64,000 nucleotides of DNA from Epiperipatus broadwayi (Eukaryota > Onychophora > Udeonychophora > Euonychophora > Peripatidae): positions 807,336 to 871,335 of the forward strand of contig JAQFVV010000014.1 of the NCBI GenBank assembly GCA_028023455.1. Reading direction: 5' to 3'. Numbering within the stretch: the stretch's first letter is position 1; the number at the start of each line of letters is the position of its first letter. The translations under genes and the position numbers were made by a program. Positions 24,228-36,006 of this stretch are shown in pieces. The notes under the pieces were generated by a model. The model had not been told where the DNA came from. It saw only the letters and a list, made by a program, of their open reading frames with translations, and made no database searches.

Positions 24228-25045
24228 CAGGTTGAAATTAGGCAGAAGCAAAAGACAGTAGTTTGAGATGAGTAGGTTTATGTGGAATGTGTTTGAAATT
24301 ATATGTACCTTTTACAGAAAGTAAACTAAAGTGAACCTATATTTGTTCTGTCCCTCTAAGAACAATAAATAATTATTGGATAAAATGGTGACATGTATAA
24401 TTATGATAATGATTAAATACCTTAAGATACTTTTATGGATTTACCAAAATAATCTTTATGTGTTTTTATGTGCATAGACAGTATTGCAATGAACAATGTG
24501 TAAAGAATTACTCTAAGATATTCAGATATGACTAGCAATTAACTCTTTCATTTTCAGATTAAAGGTAAAGTCAAACCAATTAATTTTCTCAGGTTTTTTA
24601 ACTAAACCTAATTAAATTATTTAATTAAAGAAATATAAAATTAAAAATTACAATTAACTTATCCCAGGTATGGTTAAGATATCAAAGAGATTGCTTATTG
24701 AATTTTGTATTACAACTAGGGACGTGAATAATAAATGATGCAAATGGATTCAATAAAGAAAACTAATTTAATGAAAGTATGACATCTTATTTCAATAATG
24801 TGTAAAAGATTATGAGTAATCGCAGACAACTATATTATAAATATAATACAATTAATTTATTATTAATAATAATTATATGAAAGTAAAACAAAATAAAACA
24901 TTTTTTGCAAAATAATTACAAATAATATTATTTATTCTTTTTGAATAATTTTTTATGTGCATGGTCAATAAAGGGATGCACATACAAACACTGTTTTGGA
25001 GAGGATTGTACATTATTCATTTGTTCAATGCCTACCATTATTTAT
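24228..25045. repeat. dispersed repeat, copy 1 (about 0.8 kb)
   Basis: Aligns in direct orientation with 31543-32400: shared AGAACAATAAATAATTATTG-type blocks, TTTACCAAAATAATCTT, AGCAATTAACT, GAATTTTGTATTACAACTAG, AAATGATGCAAATGGATTCA and GGTCAATAAAG. Identity is moderate with many small indels. In both copies decayed minus-strand coding segments lie to the right, so this may be the 3' non-coding part of a minus-strand element. Confidence 0.8.
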
Positions 25046-26639
25046 AAGTGGATAGGAATGTTTTATATTGTCCTTAATTTTGTGTTCGCAGTGGCAATTA
25101 AACTATTAGAAGCCACATTTCTAAGATTGATCTAGTTCCTTAACTCATTTAGAACAAGCAAATCATATACCTAATAGTCATATCAATGGTATACAAGTGT
25201 ATAACTTTCTAAAATCTGACCATTGTATCTCTTAGTAGCATGACTGGATATGTTATCTAGCTTACATATTGAAGTTTCAATATTTAATTAGGAGCAAATT
25301 TCAACTAATAAGTTTAGAATTATTAATACTACAAGATTTGTTGCACCATAGAGCAACCATTAAATTATATATAATCTTTATGAGAAACAATGAAGGTAAA
25401 TATTTCCTGGTGATTTAATTATCTACTTGGGATGTTTTATGACCTAATAGTATGAGGATGAGAGCTAGGACAAATAGAACATAAAGTAAGTTTAATAATG
25501 GGTGTATGGAATTTATAAATTAATGTAACTAAATGCAACCTATTTCCAATACAAAATATAACAACAAACATTACATTTATATCCAAATCTCACTAATAAT
25601 ATATGGTAGTTATAAAACTGTACCTTCTTATATACCAGCATTCTTTTGAGAACATTATTAATATAATTACAACAGTAATAACTATAAAGAAATAATTTCA
25701 TACTTTTAGAATAAAATTTAGTAGACAGTTATTTTTAACAAATAATCCCCAAATTCCATGCACACTTCAAAAGCATTATATTTAGGTATATCATACTTTT
25801 GAAATAGCATCCAAAGATTATTGAAGTTTTTTTTTTACTGGCAATAATTTTATTAATATACATTTAACATTAAATCCACATGATGGAATAACCCATTCCG
25901 AAATTAAGATTCAAAACTCAGATTAGTAAATTGATTTTTCCAAAGGTTTGCAATAAATTACAATTATTATTTCTATTCTGGTTTGCATGGTTGGAACAAT
26001 CCATCTAGAAAAATTTAATTTAACATTTTATATTGGCTTTGTCATATTTCGTGGCTGTAGCATCAATAATTATAAATATGTTATTCTCAGGCTGACTTTA
26101 GAACTGTAGTTTTGCACAAAATGAGCAAGTTAATCCATAAGGAAATAACAAGGGAATAATATCTTAATGGTTTATGTTTATTATATACATTACATGCAGT
26201 GGTTTGAGAATCCATTAATTAAAGCAAAATTAAATGTATTGCAGCTATGATTCAGGTCATCATTTTAACTTCTGAAACTTAGCAGAGAATGAATAATCCA
26301 TTCATATGAATAACCTTCCTCAATCTTCATTAAAATTTTGAACAACTTTCTTATATTAACAATTATATGTTGAATGTTAATCCATAATTTGTACAATGTT
26401 TCTAACATTCAATAAATTCACAGGGAGAGCGAATATTATTTCAAGCAAGTTATTCCAAGTTCATATAAGAGAAAATTTTTATGAAATATTTTATATATAG
26501 AGCATCCCATAAACAATTTTATAAACTCCATTGGTGATTTAAAATATTCAATTCTGATTTTTTTTAAAATAGTATTCAGTGATAATTTTCATTGTTGTAA
26601 TTTATTTATTTAGGCTGATGTTGCCAACTAGGCAAAATG
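25046..26639. other. AT-rich sequence, no gene seen
   Basis: Nothing recognised; may belong to the same unidentified minus-strand element as its neighbours. Confidence 0.4.
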
Positions 26640-26653
26640 CCTCATAAGTTCCT

Positions 26654-26917
26654 CTACTCTTCCACATTGAGAAGATGAACAAGATGGCTAATTTTAAAAC
26701 TTAGTTGAATATCGTCCTTGATGCACTGTAATTTAGTAGACTGCTTAAATTTTGACAAGGGATGATATTTATATCTTTTTATCATGTGGTCTGTGATCTT
26801 ATCCAATATTACCCAGAGTTTTTTGTTTTTCAATATTTTATGAGTAAAATTTATTCCACTGTTACGATAATAATCATTATTAGGTAAACTTGAGGGTCTG
26901 GGGATTTCCAAAAGCAC
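26654..26917 (-). pseudogene. decayed coding segment, family unknown
   Basis: An 87-codon minus-strand frame, rich in K, I, L and N with a coding-like charge pattern (ITDHMIKRYKYHPLSKFKQS at about residues 41-60). I do not recognise it. It lies between dispersed repeat copy 1 and the coiled-coil segment at 27522-27719 on the same strand, so it may be part of a retrotransposon ORF1. It could also be chance in AT-rich DNA. Confidence 0.3.
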
Positions 26918-26940
26918 AATTTTTGTGAAATCGTTTCAAA

Positions 26941-27521
26941 ATAAACTTCAAAATTAAAAAGTTAATGTTATATCTTAATTTAAATTATTATTATACAATA
27001 AAATATACCAATTATTTATTTGCTATATAAACAATTTATGACAATGGATATTATATAACAATAATTAGTTTGATTATATTGTAAAGTTCTCAAAGTTTTA
27101 TTAATACATTTATCTAATAAATTTATCTATTAGCGGAGGTTTAATAATCAATGAAATAAATTCCATTTTATAAATTAACTATATATTTTATCATAGTAAA
27201 ATTCATGTATGCATACATATACTTTCAAAACGAATTTTAAACTTTATTGTTTTTGTTAAATGTAATATTGGTTGTTCAATTCTCTAATATAACTATTAGA
27301 ATAATACAATAAAATATTCTGTGTTATTGTAGTTGGTTTAGTGTATTCTATATTGTATAGTTTCTATATGACAATTTTGTATGGAGATATTTGGATAAGT
27401 TTTCATAATACTTTCTTTTGAATATCTTAACGATAATAAGTTTTTAAGACTGTGGGTTTTTTGGCTCTAAATTCTATGCTAGCTGATGATTATTACTCAA
27501 AAGTGTAGGTTCTATCTTATC
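26941..27521. other. no gene seen
   Basis: AT-rich; nothing recognised. Confidence 0.4.
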
Positions 27522-27860
27522 TCAGTTGGAATGCATTAGATCATGGTTAATGTTTAAAATATCAGGCATGTTTACTACTGCCTTTTTATCTAATGTACTT
27601 TTAAACTTAGTGTTTAGCATATTGATGTTTTTATAATTTCTTGCTTGCAGCTCTTCAATTTTCTTATTTAATTCATATACCCAAGCATCTATGTTTATTT
27701 GCTTGATTAACTTCACCATATAACACTTTTGTTTGTCTTGGTAATTTAGTTGTCTGTTCTTTATCTCCCTTCAGTCACACATTAGCTTGCTCACTTATTT
27801 TATCATGCCACTCTTTGTACTTCCAACATATTTCTTTGACATTGTGCCAGTCGAATGTGT
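27522..27860 (-). pseudogene. coiled-coil-like coding segment, retrotransposon ORF1 candidate
   Basis: The 65-codon frame ending at 27522 contains ELNKKIEELQARNYKNINML, with heptad-like spacing of L/I residues and high E/K, typical of a short coiled coil. Just upstream on the same strand another frame reads KEICWKYKEWHDKISEQANV (about 27780-27840), also helical and charged, so the gene is frameshifted. Coiled-coil ORF1 proteins occur in LINEs, but I see no RNA-binding domain that settles the family. Confidence 0.35.
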
Positions 27861-28849
27861 ATGTTAGTTTAACCCAGTTTGAAGACTAGGTGAAAATACC
27901 TTGAGGCTACTCATACGCGAGATATAAAATTAAGAATACTATGGCCTCTGCCCTATTCATCCATTTTCGAGTCCAACCATGAACCAACAACATATCCGAG
28001 ATACGTATAAATTTTTTTATAATCTGGCCCAAGCTTAGCATCAGGGTAGAGACAAATCGACTAGACTATTTAAAGAATTAAAATAAGTTAAATGTGCCAA
28101 TATAATATAACATAAGTTAAGTGCTTGTTCATGCTTGGATCATTGGACAATTAACATGAAAGGTTAAGCAAATAAAAGGTTGAAAGAAACATTAGAAGAC
28201 TAAAGCTTTTACTTTAAATGAGATACTTTAATAAATGCAGTTTAAAATATTATTAATGTTTTAATTATATCCACTATTCCCCAATTAATCCCTGATGAAT
28301 AATTTTACAATGAGGCGGTTTCAATGACATATAATTCTGCAGCCTAGTATTACTTTTCCAATCTAAATCAATTTATCAACTGATGTCCTCTCGATAAAGC
28401 AAAATTGAAATAACTTTTACACAAAGCATTCTTGTTGCTTTGTGCTCAACAAATAATTTAAAATATTTAAGGGTTTCTTTAAATAACTAATATTTAACTA
28501 TGGAATGAATATGAACAAAATAAGCATCATTGAGGAAATTGAATTGGCAAACAAAATGAAACTTAACTAGTATTAAATTACAAATATTCATTTTAAATTG
28601 GAAATATTTTCAAATAAAGAAATAATTTACACTGCATAAGGAAACCAAAAAATATATATCACATTAAAATGAGGTATAGCGAAGGGGGAAAATTTAAGCA
28701 TAAATAGATGATCAAGTTAAAATAAATATAAATCTAATATTAATCTAATAAGAGATACATTATGAAATATGATAAATTAATGCAACATTTAAAGAAAGGT
28801 ACTTATATTAAAAGGAAAGTAAAAGTTCATGAGGAGATCATTAAAAATT
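27861..28849. other. no gene seen
   Basis: AT-rich; no motif or repeat pairing recognised. Confidence 0.4.
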
Positions 28850-29525
28850 ACCAGTCCTTGTTTAGTTGGTCCAGTTCCCTCGACACCCGTGGCTTGATTA
28901 CATACATGGAGTTATTTGTCTGGACAAAGATTTGAAATAGAAAGCATTTTGACATGAAGGGTACACACACAGCTCACAATTCGGTTTTATTAGATACTTG
29001 ATACATTACAGCAGTTTTATGGATTAGGACCCTGACGGCAGGCAAAGCTGATGAGCTTAGCCACCGTACATGGTCACGTCCACCAAATTAATAGAACTTT
29101 TAAAAGGTAGCATTTTGAAATTGGAACAGGAATTCTCGGCAAAACTAGGACACAGTGGTTTTCAGCATTTATTTTCAGCGCAACCTCGAAGGATCATTAG
29201 TCTTGGTCACCGTAACAGGAGCAGCAGATGTCAGTAGTAGAACTCTTCAAAAGAGCTGATGTGCAGCAGCTAAATACATTTTCAAATCACTTCAGAACAA
29301 GTTCAGAAATACGTTCAGAGTCAATCTCTGAATAAAATACTTTTAGAATCAAATCTAGGCGAATTTCAGAAGAATTTCTGCATAATGAATCTTTGAACAG
29401 AATCTCAATCAATCAAGAACAAAATCTGAATGCCTTAAAGAACAAAATCTGGAAAAATCAAGAACAAAATCTGACTAACCAAGTCTTTTGTTCTCTCCAC
29501 CTTTTATATCTTTCTGGAGATACTT
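28850..29525 (-). mobile_element. possible TATA-promoter repeat family, copy E (partial)
   Basis: GC-richer than its surroundings. On the minus strand GATATAAAAGGTGG lies at 29508-29521. The leader that follows repeats CAGATTTTGTTCTT three times (29410-29475); copy A has a similar CAGATTTTAGTCAGT. An AATAAAACC polyadenylation-like signal is at about 28987-28995. No (AT)n boundary is visible on the left. An LTR with U3-R-U5 order would explain TATA, leader and polyA signal; no TG...CA ends could be assigned. Confidence 0.35.
29508..29521 (-). promoter_or_regulatory. TATA box of repeat copy E
   Basis: Minus strand GATATAAAAGGTGG, a good TATA consensus at the edge of a GC-richer leader. Confidence 0.4.
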
Positions 29526-30085
29526 TTCTATTGTTTTGCAGATGATTTTAGATCTTGATAAGCCCCCTACGCTCCTTTGTTTCAAAGTAACTTTTTGCTA
29601 AAAATAAACTTTAGTTTTTTATTATCAAATTTTGCTTTTAACTTTGAATTTGATTTATTAAAAAGGCCATCTTTAATTTGCCTTGAATGAAATATTAATT
29701 GAAAATGCCATTACTTTAGGAATGCTGGCAGGCTTATCTTAAAATAAAATCATATGCCATATTTTTAACAAAATTAAAAGAAAAATATTTTATTATTTCT
29801 TTTAATAAAATGACATTTTAGTTTCAACAGAATTTTGCATTTAATCATATATATATATACGCTTGCCTTACATATATGTTTGATTAATAAATTTTGAAAA
29901 AGAAATTTTTATAAACGATTTAATTTTAATCAGAATTTATTTTAAAATAATATTGTAAAGTAAATAGCTAATTTAATGACCGTTGAATATACAAAATGAA
30001 ACACTTTATTTTTATATTTAATGCAAAACTCTGTTGATACTTGGATATAAATTTAACCCAGGTTTACAATATCGATAAGTTTATA
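29526..30085. other. no gene seen
   Basis: AT-rich, with short (AT)n at about 29848; may hold the upstream part of copy E. Confidence 0.4.
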
Positions 30086-30960
30086 GAAGGCTGTGAAGCA
30101 TGGATCGGACTTCCGGATCCATTGCTTCAACTTCCTTTTGTAAGCTTTTTATTTCTCATTCAATATTTGCCTGGAACTTTCAGTTTTCATTTAACTCACA
30201 TTTGATTTCTTCATTATCCCTCCATCTCTCTTTTATTGTCACCCAATTCATTTTTTTTTTTTTTTTGGATTTAGAGATTTTTGTGTATTTGGTGGACTCT
30301 AGCTTTAAAGTCATCTTTATAATATTTATTTATTTTCTAAAGTATCATGGTTTTCCTCAACCTTATTAAATTTCATACCAATATCCTTTTTAAATTCTCT
30401 ACAATTTTATTAGACTGAATTTCTATTTTATTGTTATGATTATTTATTATGATTAATTGCTCTTTTTATTTAGAACTAGTTTTCTCTAAAATAACAATTT
30501 GAACTAGCCCTTATTTTATCAAGTTTCTGATCAGAATACATCAAGTTTTTGATCAGAATTATTTTTGCTTTAGACAATTTGTTTCAGATATTTCTATCCT
30601 CTTACTAAGTTTATTAATATCAATTTGAGTAGCATCATATTTTTCATTCATCCTCTTGTAATCTTTTCATTTTTTTTTTGAGAGTTATCAAATTTATTAT
30701 TAATATTTTGGTTCATTTCTTACATTTCTGTGTGAGAGGTATCACATTTAGTCTTAATATCTTTCTTTAATACTTTTTGAGAAGTATTCGATTTATTATT
30801 AAATCCTCTTTAATTTTTTTGAAAGATATCAAATTTATTATTAATATCCTCTTAATTAATTCTTTTTGAGAGGTGTCAAAATTTATTATTAAGATTTATT
30901 TAAATTCTTTTTGAGAAGTGTTAAATTTATTATCAAATCTATCTCTAAATTTTCTGACAA
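30086..30960 (-). pseudogene. decayed coiled-coil protein gene with 15-residue repeats
   Basis: On the minus strand the part at 30670-30960 encodes six degenerate units of about 45 bp, consensus NKFDTSQKELKEDIN, offset by small indels. Further along, EEIKCELNEN and EIKSLQKEVEAMDPEV (about 30090-30210) continue the charged helical pattern, broken by stops and a poly(T) run at 30249-30266. The whole looks like one rod-like coiled-coil protein, now dead. A LINE ORF1 or a host coiled-coil pseudogene are both possible. Confidence 0.45.
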
Positions 30961-31542
30961 CTGTAAAAGTTGGTGCTGAATGTCCATAAATGATACATTT
31001 TTATACTCACCTGACTTTTTTGCGTTAGGAAATATACTTATAAGTACTCAAATATAACACATTTTATTGACATTCTAAAGTTACCTTGGCATTCATCTGT
31101 GCAACTAAAACATCATTTTGCATAGTACAACAACAAAGTTATTTAATATTATCATCATTATTAGCAGATTTCATTTATTTATTCATGGGATGTAGTCTAT
31201 TCATTTCTTCGCATTATCACTGACTATAGTACTGAAGTTTCAGGATAAAATATGAATAAAAAACAATTTATTGCATCCTTACCGATATTATCAAAATAAT
31301 TAACATTATCATTTAGGATCATACTAAATGTTCCACAACTAATTAATTAAAGAAAACACATGACAATTTTATAACTCACTATTCAATTTATTAACAAATA
31401 AAATTTAGTATTATTTCTTTACATCATTTGCCATTTTAAATTTCTTTGTACTATAAGTAGTACTGAGATTAAAATTCTCAGACTATTTATTATGGCACCA
31501 AAAATGAACTACCTGAATTATAACGCAAATATTAGATCACAA
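30961..31542. other. no gene seen
   Basis: AT-rich; nothing recognised. Confidence 0.4.
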
Positions 31543-32400
31543 TTGGGCAGGAGCAAAACACAATGGGTTCAGACAAGGCGTTTATTGGAATACATTTAAG
31601 ATTGGATGTACTTTTACCAAAAGTAAACCAAAATGAATATATAATTTATTTCCTTTCTGTAAGAACAATAATAAATAATTATTGTATAAAATTGCGATAT
31701 GTATAATAATTAAATTCCTTAGGATCCTTTTATTAATTTACCAAAATAATCTTAATGTGTTATTATGCACACAGACTATATTGCACTGTACAATGTATAA
31801 AGTCTTATTCTAAGATAAACAAGTGTATTTATTCAAATACGATTAGCAATTAACTTTCTCATTCCCGGATTAAAGGTAAGATCAAATCAATTAATTTCCT
31901 CAGGGTTTCGTAAATAAATCTAATTAAATTATTTTTTAAAAGAACTATAAAATTAAAAAATAATTATTCTGGGTATGATTATGGTATTTAAGGAATTTTG
32001 TTATACCTCACCATACATTATTGAATTTTGTATTACAACTAGGGAGGAATATAATAAATGATGCAAATGGATTCAATAAAGAAAATTCATTTGATAATGT
32101 GTAAAAGATGATGTTTTTCAGTAATGATAGATAACTGTATTATAAATATAATGACTTTATTATTAATAATAATTATATAAATACAAAACAACAAAAAATT
32201 GCCGAACAATGGACATATTTCTAATATCAAAAGTTTTTTGCAAAATAATTCTAAATATTATGATTTGTTCTCTTTAAACAATTTAATATTGAGTTATGTA
32301 TGATTATGTGTATGGTCAATAAAGTGATACAAATACAAAACACTCAATTGGAGAGGATTCTTAAGGTAGTCAAATGAGGTAACTTGTCCAATGCCTCTAG
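31543..32400. repeat. dispersed repeat, copy 2
   Basis: Direct-orientation partner of 24228-25045. It contains a TTAATAATAATTATATAAATAC-like block and GGTCAATAAAGTGATAC near its right end, followed by the shared ATTGGAGAGGATT and TGTCCAATGCCT. Beyond that point the two loci diverge. Confidence 0.8.
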
Positions 32401-33495
32401 ATATTTCTGTAGGTGCTGCCTTTCCATCCCTATGTGACAGTTTTTGATAAACCCCTTAAATATTGATGGTCTATTGGTGTCTATTGCAACCAGGAACATA
32501 TTGTATAAAATTTTGAATCTGTTTTTGAAGGCTTGCCTTTGTATTGTCTTATGAACTCTATTGCCATGTATTGGTCATTGGGAAGGGTGAGAATTTTGTG
32601 TATACTATCAGTTAGATTGCACAGTCTATTAATAAGGTCATAGAGCTGCTATGCTTGCAATTAATGGAGTCTGCATTGTAAATCTGTAACCACCAGAATG
32701 GCCAAACTGTCACTCTGGTAGCAACGAAGTGACTTGAGGAGAAGCGGTGGAACTGTATGGTTAAATTGTTCTGAGATCACAGTGTGATTCTCTGGTGTGA
32801 ATTGTTTAGTAGGAATGAAAGTTGTTGAGGTGGCTGAATCGTGATTGCTAAGATTGTCCTCATCAAGGCCCCACAGATTTTGAAGGATCTCAGCTTGGCA
32901 TGTTTGTGGTGTGGTTATATTGGGATTTTTTTGTACAGTGCTGGATTCAGCCTGAGCATAGGAATTAGCAAAGACTTGCTGTGGTTTTAGGAAGCTAGTT
33001 GTGGAAGGATGGGTAATAAGGGATGGCTCTATATTTCAACTTGATATTAGTGGGAGTAATGTCGGCAGACTTAGTTGCACTGGTAGATTGAGATGGGTAA
33101 TCATGAGTAGCATCATCTTTGGAGTAATTATTGTGTTAGGTTTTTAGAGGATTGAGATATGGCTGAGGTTTTTGCCTTAAACTTAGGTGTAGCAGGCTGA
33201 TTTTTTCCCTGAGGGATTTTTAATATTTCCAATTTTACTTGGAGCAACATTTTGATTAGTCAGATTAATTTTTGGGATTGCTTTTTGTCTTTGATGGGTC
33301 AAGCCTCAGCCTATAGGGGAGGAAAGGGTCTGGAGATGGAGACCTTGAATTAGGTTCTGAGCTGATTGTGTCTTTAATTGAGTTTTCTTTGCAATTTAAT
33401 TTAGGTAACATTTTTGGAAGTTTTGAAGGTTTTTGTTGTTGTGAATTAGGTTTTTGCCCATTTTTGCCGCCAAGGGATGGACATCTTTAAACTGT
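32385..33495 (-). pseudogene. decayed retrotransposon-type ORF, Ser/Thr/Pro/Asn-rich N-terminus
   Basis: GC content rises and the minus strand can be read with few stops: a low-complexity N/S/T/Q-rich leader (33480 to about 32930), then EILQNLWGLDEDNLSNHDSA, FIPTKQFTPENHTVISEQFN, LLKSLRCYQSDSLAILVV, LYDLINRLCNLTDSIHKI and LPNDQYMAIEFIRQYKGK down to about 32480. A disordered leader followed by a compact helical part is typical of LINE ORF1 or Gag-like proteins. I see no zinc knuckle or RRM. It sits directly upstream, in minus orientation, of dispersed repeat copy 2. Confidence 0.5.
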
Positions 33496-33959
33496 TTGGA
33501 AGCGTTAAGAATTATACATAGAAAAACAAATTTTGAAGTGGAATACTAATGAATTTGATTTAAAAAATGAAGCAAATCCACACTGAAGTGATTGTTAATG
33601 TTAATTTTAGTTGGCTTATGCAAAAATTGATTAGAATTTTAGGCAGTTTACTACCACAGATGGGGGGTGAGAAAAGATCGTTTTTAATGAACTAAATAAC
33701 TGGAACAACACAGAAAATTTGATAAAAATGTTTTGAGTGATAGAAGAACTGGAGTAGGAAAGAGTCTAAGAGGGAATAAGATCCTCTATCATCCATAAAA
33801 TAATCAAACTACCCAACAAACAGGGGGAAGAATCTGGTTGTCTATTGTAGATGAGCAGATGGTAGATATAGTGAAATAATGATAAAAATACACTAAAAAC
33901 TGAGAATTGTGAATGAACAAACAGCAAATAATGTTCTTTAAAGGGACAAGTACATATAA
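33496..33959. other. no gene seen; possible 5' leader of the minus-strand element
   Basis: Lies between the decayed ORF and the segment at 33960-34075; no independent signal. Confidence 0.35.
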
Positions 33960-34075
33960 GGAATACCTTTGACTGCAGCAAAACTGACTTTTTAAAGGCT
34001 TTTTCAGAGAGCTGTGAAGCAAGTGGCTTTCTAGAAGCAGCTCCACCTAGTATATTACATGCTATAATTATCATT
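33960..34075 (-). pseudogene. short coding-like segment flanked by splice-like sites
   Basis: Minus strand: CTAG precedes GTGGAGCTGCTTCTAGAAAG, open in two frames (GAASRKPLASQLSEKAFKKS or VELLLESHLLHSSLKKPLKS), and CAAAG|GTATTC follows as a possible donor at about 33966. It may be the 5' part of the minus-strand retroelement or a chance GC-richer patch. Confidence 0.2.
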
Positions 34076-34437
34076 TAAAATTAATTATTTGGGAAATTTT
34101 CAACATTATGTTTAAGGTTAAAAATAATAATCTTAACAAAGAAAGTCTTTTTGTTTTAACAGTTTACTTTTTTTTTTTAAAAAAAAAAACAAAACAAAAC
34201 ATTATTTTATAGACAGAATCATCTAGAAAATAAGAACTCGTGTCAAAACTTAAATTATATTATTTTGTTTCGAGTGGCATCTTTTTCTTTCTTTTTAAAA
34301 AAGGCTTTTTATATTATTTGGTAATAAATCGAATAAAATTTTAAAAGAGAGGTTAAAAAAATATGATGGTACTCCTCATAAAATAATAATAAATCTTATA
34401 AAATACAAATCATTATTTTATTTTTAAAATATATTAG
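34076..34437. other. no gene seen
   Basis: AT-rich with a T-run/A-run at 34167-34200; nothing recognised. Confidence 0.4.
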
Positions 34438-34487
34438 TAAGTGTATTATCTGTACTATTACATAAGTGTATTATCTGTACTATTACG
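34438..34487 (+). repeat. 25-bp tandem duplication
   Basis: Two adjacent copies of a unit beginning TAAGTGTATTATCTGTACTA, identical except possibly the last base. Recent slippage-type duplication. Confidence 0.9.
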
Positions 34488-35379
34488 AAATCCCTAATGC
34501 AATTTTTATATTCTTGGCATTGACAAATGCAAGAAGATTGTATAAACTAATTGAAACACCTGTCAGAGTAGCACAATATTTGTGACATTAGAGTAATTGA
34601 AATGAATTTTTGACACTGAGTTTGAATTATTTAATATTTCTAGTCACAATCTCAAGGATCATGATTGCATGCATTAAAGATAGAACGAAATCTCAGTGCT
34701 CACCAACAGTAAGCACTGATTAATAACAACACAACATCACTTAACAGATTAGGATTAAGGTTTCTAAAATGTATGACTACTGAACTAGTATTATATTTTT
34801 GCTACTAGATAAAAAGATTGGCTTGGATTTAACAAACTTAGGGTTTGTGAATGTCATGCTAATGATAAACAAAACTTATAATAGAGTAAAAAAAAAAAAA
34901 TCAGTGATTATTACAAAATATTTTAATAAAATATAATGCTCCCATGAAACAAATTGTTGCAGATATTGTGTTCATTTCATAAGTAGAACATTTATGCTTT
35001 GAGCTGTTACAGTAAAATCATTTGTTTTTGATGTGAATGATACAATGAAATAATTATATCTTGAGCATAAAAATAGCATAATAGAACAAACATCATATAG
35101 TTAAATGATTCATTATTTATAAATTGTTAAATTAGTGAAAGAAGGGTTTATGCTGGGAAGTTTGTCCAAGAAGTTTTAAGCTATTATCTGTTGTTCACAA
35201 ATGTGAAACATGGTTGCAAAATTACAGAATATGAGAAGCTTTATAAAATTATTTTTATATAATCATTACTCTGTATGGATTAATGCAGTAGACTGTTTAA
35301 CATTTTAAATTCTGATTCATCATATAAGTGCAAGCATTATTGTCTTGAAGATTATTCTGCTTCATTTTAAGCAATCTGT
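34488..35379. other. no clear gene; may hold the decayed 5' part of a Tc1/mariner element
   Basis: The recognisable transposase end follows. Upstream sequence can be read only as scattered fragments, so no feature is claimed. Confidence 0.35.
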
Positions 35380-35640
35380 ATGGACAAATTCCAGTTTAAT
35401 AAATATGAAATCTATTTTACACGTTTTCTATGGCATTTCCTATCACCTGATTTAAATATTATTGAACTTTTGTGGGAAATTTTCAAACGATGAATGAAAT
35501 GATTATTATTTATTGATATCCTAAGAAATCTTGAGATTTATTATTTTATTATGACATATTACTGATGTTTTATAATTTTGTCTCATATTGAACTAAACAG
35601 TTGTAGAAACAGTTTTTGGGTTTATCATGTGTGTTTTTTT
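35380..35640 (+). pseudogene. Tc1/mariner transposase C-terminal remnant
   Basis: At 35443 the plus strand reads SPDLNIIELLWEIFKR, a close match to the Tc1 signature SPDLNPIEHLWDxLKR that contains the catalytic D of the DDE triad's third region and neighbouring residues. After a stop at about 35491, MK, ILRNL, and later FVS and GLSCV-like fragments fit the family's helical tail. Earlier catalytic residues are not visible, so it is a dead, 5'-eroded copy. Terminal inverted repeats were not found. Confidence 0.7.
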
Positions 35641-35712
35641 TATTTTGTTGAATTTGTTTTAATTACATTTATTAGTTTGTTTTTCAAAATAAATCATAAT
35701 ATATGATTGCAT

Positions 35713-35766
35713 GATTTTAAATATCACTTATTATTAATTGATTTTAAATATCACTTATTATTAATT
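35713..35766 (+). repeat. 27-bp tandem duplication
   Basis: Two exact copies of a unit starting GATTTTAAATATCACTTATT at 35713 and 35740. Confidence 0.92.
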
Positions 35767-35817
35767 AATTTTGTGGATCTTTATTAATTCGTTAATATTT
35801 TTTGTAAATGTTAATAG

Positions 35818-35871
35818 AGAAGAACAGCGATGGATCTGCAGACTACAAAGATGAAAGGGAAGACACAAAAC
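35818..35871 (+). CDS. candidate 54-nt cassette exon of an unidentified host gene
   Basis: A T-rich stretch ending TAATAG precedes the segment and CGTAAGTAAT follows, a consensus 5' splice site. The length is 54 nt, divisible by three, so inclusion would keep frame. Starting in phase 1 it reads KNSDGSADYKDEREDTK, acidic and polar like a loop or linker; phase 0 (RRTAMDLQTTKMKGKTQN) is also open; the third frame has a stop. GC content is clearly above the flanks. I do not recognise the peptide. An alternative acceptor at 35819 would give 52 nt. If real, the surrounding tens of kilobases are intron on the plus strand. Confidence 0.4.
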
Positions 35872-36006
35872 GTAAGTAATAAGATGATTTTTAAAATGTA
35901 ATTTATATTACTCTTATTTTTTACTCCCTTATTCTGTTTTATTTTTTGAATAATTAGGAGCTAAATATTAAATATATGGATTTAATAAATCTTTGTATAT
36001 TTAGAA

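Noticed and set aside
33766-34074. 102-codon minus-strand frame with a hydrophobic C-terminus
   Set aside because: A second overlapping frame is equally open; only the first 116 bp look GC-richer. Treated as a possible short leader segment only.
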